DNA of 64,000 nucleotides from Manihot esculenta (Eukaryota > Streptophyta > Magnoliopsida > Malpighiales > Euphorbiaceae): the NCBI RefSeq assembly GCF_001659605.2, contig NC_035161.2, positions 930,001-994,000 of the forward strand, written 5' to 3'. Each line of letters opens with the position of its first letter. Within the stretch, counting starts at the first letter, position 1. Shown here one piece after another: positions 56,395-64,000 of this stretch. The notes below the pieces were generated by a model. The model was not told where the DNA came from. It searched no databases and saw only the letters and a program-made list of their open reading frames with translations. The position numbers and the translations under genes are program-made.

Positions 56395-58425
56395 GATTCT
56401 GCCATGTTTGTTGTCATTACGCCATACCTCTGTCCACCATCGTGTGATCTTGTCCATTTCTCTAAATTTATCTTAATTGCCCAATCGTATAATTCATGGT
56501 GTGATCTTGTCCATTTCTCTAAATTTATCTTAATTGCCTAATCGTATGATTCATGGTGCACCTCCTGAATATTGTTTATTGCCTCGTAAAACTTTCTTTT
56601 CTGATTTTCATTCGCTGATATAAATGACAAGTTCATAAAAGTAAAATTAGCATAAGTAAGATGTGACATTAAATTTTAAAAATTATGCATACTTCGTATT
56701 GAAACATGAAACATACTTGCCTTGTCCAACGCTTCCTTTATTGCTATATTTTTTAATGTCTTATTATAATTACTCAAAACATGTCTGATGTAGTAACGAT
56801 GATGACCAGCTGGATGTTGCCACCAATCTTTCTGCATCGCCTTCAGAATTCCAGCATGGCGATCTGAAATTACACACAAATCTTCTTGATTGGTCACAAA
56901 GTTCCTTAAGCAATCCATAAACCATGACCAATTGTCCCCGTCCTCCTTTCCACAATGGCAAAAGCTAATGGAAATAGTTGATTATTTCCATCAAGTGCGG
57001 TTGCACACAGTATACACCCGGTGTATTTTTCGTATAAGAATGTCCCATCGATTGAGATAACAGGTCAGCAATGTTTAAATCCCTCAATCAATTGCTTAAA
57101 ATCTCAAAACATACGGTCAAATACACGACACATCGGATTTAATCGCTCATTTATCTAATGTGGATTATCTTCAATCATGTATACTGTTTATGGGTTAAAA
57201 TGATGAAGAGCAGTCATAAATCTACACAAACGACTGTATGATTCATCCCTACCCCCATAAAGCCTTGCAATTGCCTTCTGCTTAGCTTTCCTTGTTTTCT
57301 GATAAGACGGCTCGCACTCAAATTTATCCTGCACTTCAGCTTGTAGGGCAGCAATTTTTATATCAGCCTGTTGTTCAATTAATGCAAAGATGAATGAACA
57401 AATGAAATTTTCATCCAATTGGCTATGGTTTTTTGTCAACTGAGGATTCGTACATGTGTGTAGTCCACTGTATCTCGTAATCTTCCATATATCCTCTCCT
57501 TCTTTCTTGGATGCTCGAAGCCTCCATGCACACCCACTGTCTTTGTCTTTACACTTTATAGAATAAGTCTTCTCTCTTGTTTCATGATAACAAAATTGAT
57601 GATGATGTCTTAGATGATATTCTTTTGCAGCCGCAGCCACTGCATCTCTCGAAGAAAATATCATCCCAACTGAAAACTCTTTAGAAGGATCCCAAAAGGA
57701 ACGACCTTCTGGCCTATCATAAGGATCCACCCTCAGCAAATCGAAGTCTATTTCTGCGTATGGGGGAGGATGAACAACAGGCATAATAGGATTAGGAAAT
57801 TGTGTGTTGTAATATTGAGACTCACTCCCACTATCCTTCTGACCATTATCATCATCATCATCCTCAGTAGACATCCATGAATCATCGTCATCGTCATCCT
57901 CGTCCTCATCTTCATCCTCATCCTCGTTCTCATTCTCTACTGTATCAGATAAATTAATTGATGGCCCTGCAAGACTATTAGATAAACCATAATCATCAAC
58001 TACATTTTGCTCTTCGCATGGTTCATCATTTGATTCCACAGTAGTTCCAGATGAACCAATATCAGCATCCTCTTTGTAGTATCAACACAACGAAGTATCT
58101 TAACATATATTTCAATACTAGGTATACCACCAATTTGATATAAGTAATTAAACATACTACATACATCATCTTCACCCCATATCTCCATACATTCAAATTT
58201 CAAGGATCCATCCACAATTGTAGGCTTTCTAAAACTAATTGTCTCTATAAATTCATTATTCCCGGATATTCCAATTGCACGAGCAATTTTACCGACCAGT
58301 TGATTAAAACTTATCTGTTTACCCATTGGAATAATCTTTGAAAAACCTCCATCATAATCGTAACCATTACAACTATTTATAATATTACCATCCCAATGAA
58401 TATTAGCACATGCAGGAACTGCCAT
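56395..58425 (-). pseudogene. Mutator-like (MuDR/MULE) transposase, frameshifted and C-terminally truncated
   Basis: Minus strand, start ATG at 58425 (MAVPACANIHWDG). Order: an N-terminal PB1-like domain (58425-58000, YDYDGGFSKIIPMGKQISFN); a one-base frameshift near 58070; a strongly acidic spacer; the zinc/DNA-binding N-terminal Mutator domain (EFSVGMIFSSRDAVAAAAKE, KCKDKDSGCAWRLRAS, ITRYSGLHTC); the KAKQKAIARLYGG block; then the MULE catalytic domain with SIDGTFLYEKYTGCI (stops around it) and CVISDRHAGILKAMQ; then GGQRYGVMTTNMAESLNG at about 56400. The C-terminal SWIM zinc finger is missing, so it is not active. It would cut and join transposon ends. Confidence 0.85.
56444..56557 (-). repeat. 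57-bp in-frame tandem duplication in the transposase
   Basis: Two units starting GTGATCTTGTCCATTTCTC at 56444 and 56501. The length equals 19 codons, so the frame is kept: a block ending INLEKWTRSH is encoded twice. Confidence 0.9.
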
Positions 58426-58432
58426 TTATCTG

Positions 58433-58820
58433 ATAAAAAAATTAGATTAATAAATAATTTCATCTTAATTTACTATATACTTAAAAAAAATAAAAATTTA
58501 AAATATAAAATATTTAAAACTTACCTGTGTTTCTTTTTTGTAATCTAATCGATAAGAGTAGATACAATAATTTTGTGAAATTTGTAGAGGAGAATAAATA
58601 ATTTATAGAACGAAATTTGTTGATATATAATGCAGATTTTGAGTAGTTTATAGAGTAATGGAAGGAGTAATTTATAGAGAAATCGAAAAGAGGAAGGCTA
58701 AAGGGATTTATAGAGTGCTGTATTATGGGATAATTTATACAGGAAGCAAAGAGGAGATAGCAGTGTGTTCTAAGATACCGAGTTATGGGATAATTTATAG
58801 GGGGGAGGGGGGAATAGCGT
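58433..58820 (-). promoter_or_regulatory. Upstream region of the Mutator-like gene
   Basis: AT-rich, with a repeated TTATGGGATAATTTATA-type phrase (58726 and 58784) and several AATTTATAGA words. It lies between the transposase start and the right hairpin cluster and presumably carries its promoter. Confidence 0.35.
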
Positions 58821-58821
58821 T

Positions 58822-58854
58822 GGCTAGTTCGGCAGTGATGGTGCCGAACTAGCC
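58822..58854. repeat. Right hairpin 1 of the Mutator-like region
   Basis: Perfect 13-bp arms (GGCTAGTTCGGCA/TGCCGAACTAGCC) around the 7-base loop GTGATGG. The central 21 bases are the exact reverse complement of the centre of hairpin 2. Confidence 0.9.
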
Positions 58855-58911
58855 GTTGGGATTTATTACCTTTCAATGCCCACGGACTGCACAGTGGGGA
58901 GTGGGTGACAC

Positions 58912-58950
58912 AGGAATTTGTTCGGCACCATCACTGCCGAACAAATTCCT
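58912..58950. repeat. Right hairpin 2 of the Mutator-like region
   Basis: Perfect 16-bp arms (AGGAATTTGTTCGGCA/TGCCGAACAAATTCCT) around the loop CCATCAC. Paired with hairpin 1, it can also form one larger nested inverted repeat. Confidence 0.9.
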
Positions 58951-58993
58951 GTTCAATTGCAGCAGGCTGCATGTATGCAGGGTCCGTAGCATT

Positions 58994-59032
58994 AATCACC
59001 TCTTCGGCACTTATAGTACCGAAGAAGTGATT
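58994..59032. repeat. Right hairpin 3 of the Mutator-like region
   Basis: 17-bp arms with two mismatches (AATCACCTCTTCGGCAC/GTACCGAAGAAGTGATT), 5-base loop. A fourth (TTTGGCACCCAAGGTG...) starts at 59043 and is cut by LTR A9 at 59057. Confidence 0.85.
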
Positions 59033-59056
59033 GTGTGACTTATTTGGCACCCAAGG

Positions 59057-60655
59057 TGTAATACCCGGCTAAGCTCCGGCACCAAAATCCAACTTTCCGG
59101 TGGAATCTCTGTTGGAATCTGGAATCCCGAGGTCGGAATCCCTTAGAAGGGTGAAAATAAAGGTTTCTAAAATGTTTTTTCCTGTTTTTATGGTTTTAAT
59201 GAAGAAAGAAATTGAGTTTTGAAAGAAAAGACCAAGGAGGAAAAACCCAAATTCGGCCGCCGAAAATGGGGATTTTGCGGAGGCACCTTTGGGCCCCGAA
59301 GGTGGTCTGGCCAGCCACCTATAAAAGGTCTCTTGTCTGAAAATGGGCGAGTTTTTTGTCTTTATTTTCGGGCAAAGGTGAGATTTCGCCCTCCCATGGT
59401 CGATTTTACGTTTTCCTTCCAATCTCTCAAGTTTTTTACAAGCTTTTGTCTTTGTTTTGAAGTTTTTAAGCTCAAAACCGAAGTTTTGAAGCTTGGAGAC
59501 CCCGGAGCTCATTTCCTCCACATCTCCAAGTTTGGATCGCCTCTCCTCTCGATCTTCAAGAGGTAAGAGTAGATCCTCACCTTCTTTTATGTTTTAAGTA
59601 AGTTTTGAAGGGTTTTAAGGGGGTTTAATGCATGTTTAGAGTAGATGTAAAATATTAGGGTTATGTTAGTTTAATGAGAAATGTGATGCTAAATGTGATG
59701 TTTGTTGGGGTATAGGCTAGTTTTATGCCCCTATATACTTGATAATGTGTTTCTGCATGCTTTTGAGTATTGAGTATGAGTTTGAGAAGTTTTGGGAGGC
59801 TAGATGTGGGATGGCAGAATCAGGTTCTGCCACCCAGGAGGATCCAGGTTCGGCCGCCGAACCTGCTAGAGGAGGCAGTTTTGGCCGCCTAAACTCGCCC
59901 CCAAAAGTTTGGACTTTTAGTTCTAGAGGAGAGTTTCGGCCGCCGAACCTGCCCCCGAAAATGCCTGACTTTCGGATCTGTAGGGACCTTCGGCCGCCGA
60001 ACCTGCCGTCGAAAGTCCCCTGCCCAGCCTTCCTTTGCTTATTTTGCATACATGTTTTGTGATGTTTTAGGGGGCTTTTAGGGAGTTGTTTAGAGTCATG
60101 TTAGAGTTTGTATGGTTCCTCATTTGAGTCCACCTGTGTAGGATCAGACCCGAGAAACCGAGGAGGCTAGCAGAGTTAGCTGTTTCAGAGTCAGTCCAGT
60201 GTCAGCTAGAGGTGAGTAGAACTGAACTATATTTTAAAGTAATGAAATCTTGTTAGCATGTTCATGCATCATGAATGCCATGATATGTATTAGGTTGTTT
60301 TGCATTAGAATTCACGAATATAATGCATTGCATAATATGATGTTGATGTGAATGGATATTGGATGACCCACTAGCCCTCGGTATGATATGATATGGTATG
60401 ATAAGCAAGTCCAGGGCTGCCCATGCCACGCGTCCTAGCACAATATAAGCAAGTCTAGGGCTGCCCATGCCACGCGTCCTGGCACCATGTAAGAAAGTCC
60501 AGGGCTGCCCATTCCACGCGTCCTGGCATTTTGTTATGTTTAAGAGGAAGTCCTAGGGAGCTCCGTCGAGGGCCGGGCACATTGGATTATGTAGAGGGTT
60601 ATTGGTGACAAGTCCATCCGTGATGTGAATTGTTTGTGATGTGATGCATTCCATA
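59057..60655 (+). repeat. Truncated 5' LTR of A9
   Basis: Starts TGTAATACCCGGC. One promoter-proximal palindrome (59252-59264), TATAAAAGG at 59320-59328, leader cluster 59847-60015, and a minisatellite of GTCCAGGGCTGCCCATGCCA units (60406-60529). It stops at GATGCATTCCAT (60655), a point about 550 bases before the normal LTR end. Confidence 0.9.
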
Positions 60656-61292
60656 CGGCTTCAGGCAGTGTGGCTCAGCCAGTAGCTCCAGCCATGACTC
60701 AGGGCAATGGTAGAGGCAGAGGGAGAAGGGCAGCCTCTTCTTCAGCAGGTTCTCGGGGTGAAGGTCCATCAGCTCCAGCTTGGATCTTCACTATGACATA
60801 GTAGGAGGCTAACACGTCAAACACTGTGGTGCCAGGTAATCTCATCATTGGCTGTTCAGATGTGTATGCTTTAATGGACCCTGGTGCTTCTCATTCTTTT
60901 GTTGCTCTGAGAGCCATAGAGAGGTTGGATTTGATAGTCTCTGGGTTAGAGTGTCCCCTTTGGGTCAGTGGACCCAAGTGTGATCCATCAGTGGCAGAGT
61001 CAGTCTGCCGGTATAGTCCAGTGTTTGTGGAGAGTAGATGCCTTCCAGCTGACCTGGTGGTTCTAGATATGACGGACTTTGATGTCATTCTAGGGTTGGA
61101 TTGGCTATCTACTCATGGTGCTACCTTGGACTACAGAGACAAGGTAGTCAGGTTCAGATGTCAGGATGGGTCAGAGGTTGTCTTCAAGGGAGACAGGAGG
61201 GGTACACCTAGAGGTCTGATATCAGCCCTACAGGCTCGTAGGTTGCTCAGGAGGGGTTGTAAGGGGTTTCTAGCTCATGTGAAAGAGCTTTA
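60656..61292 (+). pseudogene. Gag linker and aspartic protease of A9
   Basis: Gag C-terminal S/G/Q-rich linker with two consecutive TAG stops (60799-60804; CAG CAG in A8), then protease from 60826. The catalytic motif ALMDPGASHSF (Asp 60877-60879) and DFDVILGLDWLSTHGATLDY are intact. A 2-base deletion near 61290 removes the frame (stop TAG 61291-61293). Confidence 0.85.
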
Positions 61293-61315
61293 GTCAGGTC
61301 AGGGAGCCTGCCTCA

Positions 61316-62567
61316 ATGCCCGTGGTTAGAGAGTTTCCAAACGTCTTCCCAGACGAGCTTCCAAGACTACCACCTGCCAGGGAAATAGAGTTTGAAATAG
61401 AATTGATGCCTGGAACCAGACCAATCTCTATCCCTCCCTACAGGATGGCACCAGCAGAGTTGAAGGAGCTAAAGGAGCAGTTGCAAGAGTTGGTAGATAA
61501 GGGTTTCATCCGATCGCGTACCTCACCTTGGGGTGCTCCAGTGTTGTTTGTAAAGAAGAATGATGGATCCTTGAGACTTTGTATCGACTACAGGCAGTTG
61601 AACAAAGTCACTACCAAGAACAAGTACTCGTTACCTAGGATCGATGATCTATTCGACCAGCTAGCAGGAGCAGGTTGCTTCTCCAAGATAGATATGAGAT
61701 CCGGGTATCATCAGTTGAGAATCAAAGAGGAAGATGTGCCGAAGACGTCGTTCCGGACTAGATATGGGCATTATGAGGTCCTAGTAATGCCGTTTGGGCT
61801 AACCAATGCCCCTGCAGCATTCATGGACCTCATGAATAGAGTTTTCAACCAGTATCTGGATCACTTTGTTGTTGTCTTTATTGATGATATCTTAGTGTAT
61901 TCCAGAAACGTAGAGGAGCATGCCCATCATCTGAGGATAGTTTTGCAGAACCTGAGAGAGCACGGCTTGTATGCCAAGTTCTCCAAGTGTGAATTCTGGT
62001 TGAGGAGCATCTCATTCTTAGGGCACGTTGTGTCAGAAAAAGGAATTGAAGTGGACCCCAAGAAGGTAGAAGCTGTAGCTAACTAGCCTAGACCCACCAC
62101 AGTAACAGAGATTAAAAGCTTTTTCGGTTTGGCAGGTTACTACAGGAGGTTCGTTCAGGACTTCTCCAAAATTGCTGCTCCTATGACTAGATTGACCAAG
62201 AAGAACCAGAGGTTTGTGTGGTCTGATCAGTGTGAAGAGAGTTTTGAAGAGTTGAAGAAAAGGTTAACGTCAGCACCGGGGTTAGCTCTGTCTACCAGTA
62301 ATGAAGACTTCACAGTGTTTTGTGATGCATTTTGTGTGGGACTGGGTTGTGTGTTGATGCAAAATGAGAGGGTGATTGCTTATGCTTCTAGACAGCTGAA
62401 GAAGCATGAGTTGAATTATCCTACACATGATCTAGAGATGGCAGCTGTGATTTTTGCACTCAAGATGTGGAGGCATTACCTGTAAGGGGTAAGATGTGAG
62501 ATCTTTACAGATCATAAAAGCTTACAGTACATCTTAAGTCAGAGAGAGTTGAACCTGAGGCAGAGAA
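61316..62567 (+). pseudogene. Reverse transcriptase and RNase H of A9
   Basis: RT is complete to the eye: [66 protein letters not shown], then the thumb ([20 protein letters not shown]). A TAG at 62084-62086 replaces TGG. RNase [37 protein letters not shown], stop TAA at 62483-62485 (TAT in A8), then TDHKSLQY intact. A one-base deletion near 62566 shifts the frame. Confidence 0.9.
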
Positions 62568-62568
62568 G

Positions 62569-64000
62569 ATGGGTAAACTGCTTAGTGACTATGATTGCAA
62601 AATTCAGTGTCATCCGGGTAAGGCAAATGTTGTAGCAGATGCCCTTAGTCGGAAATCACTTTGCAGTCTATCCCATATTACAGCGGAGAGGAGACCGGTG
62701 GTGAGGGAATTTTATAAGCTCATTGATGAAGGGCAACAGTTGGAGTTGTCTGGTACAAGTGCTTTGATAGCTCAGATGAGAGTGACACCCGTGTTACTAG
62801 AGCAGGTGGCTCAAAAACAACACAAGGACCCCAAGCTGGTGAAGATAGCTAGAACAGTTCAAGCAGGCAAGAATAATGAGTTCAGATTCGACGATAAGGA
62901 GATCCTCCGTTATGGGAATAGGTTATGTGTACCATATGACGTGAGTTTGAAGGGAGACATTATGAGGAAAGCTCATAATGCCAGGTACAGTGTTCACCCT
63001 GGAGCCACCAAGATGTACCAGGATCTAAAGAGAGTTTATTGGTGCCCAGCTATGAAAAGAGAAGTGGCACAGTTCGTGTCCGCTTGTGAGATATGTCAGA
63101 GGGTGAAGCTGGAGCATCAGAAGCCGGCTGGAATGCTTAACCCACTGTCCATTCCAGAGTGGAAATGGGAGATCATAGCTATGGATTTCGTGGTGGGGCT
63201 ATCTGCAACGTCCAACAGACTAGACTCCATATGGGTGATTGTGGACAGACTGACCAAATCTGCTCACTTCATCCCTGTCAAAAGTGGCTATTTTGTGGAC
63301 AAATTGGCGTAGGTGTATGTTGATGAAGTTGTCAGTTTGCATGGGGCTCTCGTTTCAATAGTGTCGGATAGGGGACCCTAGTTCAGCTCCAGGTTTTTGC
63401 GGAGTCTGCAGAGCGCTATGGGTACAAGGTTGGACTTTAGCACTGCTTTCCATCCACAGACTGACGGACAGTCAGAGAGGACCATCCAGACAATAGAAGA
63501 TATGCTCATAATGTGTTTGCTAGATTTTGGCAGTTCTTGGAGGCAGCATCTACCTTTGGTGGAGTTTGCCTACAATAACAGCTATCATGCTAGCATAGGG
63601 ATGGCTCCTTATGAAGCTTTATATGGGAGGAAGTGCAAGTCACCTGTTTGCTGGGAAGAAGTGGGAGAAAGGGCCTTGGCAAGGCCTAAGCTTATAGAGA
63701 TCACCAGCAGGGTGGTGCCCATAATCAGAAGGAGAATCAGAAAAGCTATGCAGATGTCCGCAGGAAGCATGTAGAGTTCCAGGAGGGAGATATGGTGTTG
63801 CTCAAGGTGTCTCCTATGAAAGGGGTGATTCATTTTGGGAAGAAAGGTTAGCTAGCTCCACGATACATTGGACCCTTCAAAATCTTGCAAAGGGTTGGGA
63901 ATGTATCGTACAAGCTGGACCTACCTGCTTCTATGGAGAGAATCCATCAGGTTTTCCATGTTTCCATGTTACGGAAGTTTGTGTCAGATCCGGGCAAGGT
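62569..64000 (+). pseudogene. Integrase of A9 (incomplete at window end)
   Basis: HHCC region with both His (KAHNARYSVHPG) and CEICQRVK, then the core AMDFVVGL, VDRLTKSAHFIPV, a TAG at 63310-63312 (CAG in A8), SIVSDRGP and TAG at 63379-63381 (also in A8), [39 protein letters not shown] deletion of around 20 bases near 63746 and a TAG at 63849-63851 (AAG elsewhere) break the C-terminal domain. Confidence 0.9.

Larger units (their letters stand above)
59057..64000 (+). mobile_element. Family A element A9, with internal deletion at its 5' end; runs off the window
   Basis: LTR part 59057-60655, then a direct jump to the gag C-terminal linker, protease, RT, RNase H and integrase. The end of the LTR, primer site, and most of gag are deleted. 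The left flank CAAGG is inside a hairpin of the Mutator-like region. The 3' end is beyond 64000. Confidence 0.9.

Noticed and set aside
54887..59032. Mutator-region hairpins as the same repeat as the LTR palindromes
   Set aside because: Both contain TTCGGC...GCCGAA, but the hairpins have 3-7 base loops and long variable arms, and lack the spacers of the LTR array; shared words may be chance, so I keep them apart.

Overview
This is a gene-poor stretch of plant nuclear DNA, almost certainly from an angiosperm. The evidence is long-terminal-repeat retrotransposons of plant clades (Tekay/Del-like chromovirus, Athila-like Ty3/gypsy, Ty1/copia), a MuDR-type transposase, TSDs and solo LTRs, and AT-rich introns and intergenic DNA. 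I cannot name the species. The density of nested insertions and the C-to-T decay of the coding regions suggest methylated, probably pericentromeric, heterochromatin. There are no rRNA or tRNA genes and no CRISPR array.

Layout. 1-2394: right part of a chromovirus LTR (family A) inside an Athila-like LTR (family B). 2395-8100: the only non-repetitive island, with one probable host gene on the minus strand (coding exons about 6636-6203). 8104-9464: relic of another LTR element, with a primer-binding site and a 27-bp minisatellite. 9465-18020: reverse family A 3' LTR, split by a complete non-autonomous Athila-like element, B1 (10596-16859). 18021-23026: a second reverse family A element with LTRs but a decayed, shortened interior. 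23027-29790: a chimera of two forward family A elements (truncated LTR, integrase fragment, solo LTR inserted near the end of pol, 3' LTR). 29791-36658: Athila-like element B2, its 3' LTR split by solo family A LTR A7. 36659-39541: reverse Ty1/copia-like element with no recognisable coding region. 39542-42697: 3' end of Athila-like element B3 (integrase plus LTR). 43308-46923: Ty1/copia element C2, interrupted by solo LTR D. 46924-54208: family A element A8 with a decayed but nearly complete gag-pol. 54214-59056: an unidentified 0.67-kb inverted-terminal element, then a Mutator-like transposase pseudogene bracketed by clusters of near-perfect hairpins. 59057-64000: family A element A9, running off the window.

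How the parts relate. Family A encodes gag, protease, RT, RNase H and integrase with a chromodomain-like tail, and is primed by initiator tRNA-Met. Family B uses an Athila-type primer site (TGGCGCCGTTGCYGGGGA). B1 and B2 share one large pol deletion, so they must have been moved in trans by a complete relative, of which B3 may be a remnant. None of the retroelement reading frames here is intact.

Most interesting signals: (1) a GC-rich array built on the odd palindrome TTCGGC(C/G)GCCGAA, present in all family A LTRs and also in B1 LTRs but missing at the same place in its relatives B2 and B3; (2) the hairpin clusters bracketing the Mutator-like gene; (3) stem-loops with a GGGA or AGGA loop just before the polypurine tract in both unrelated families; (4) nonsense mutations nearly all in CHG context; (5) a nonsense codon shared by two independently inserted family A copies.
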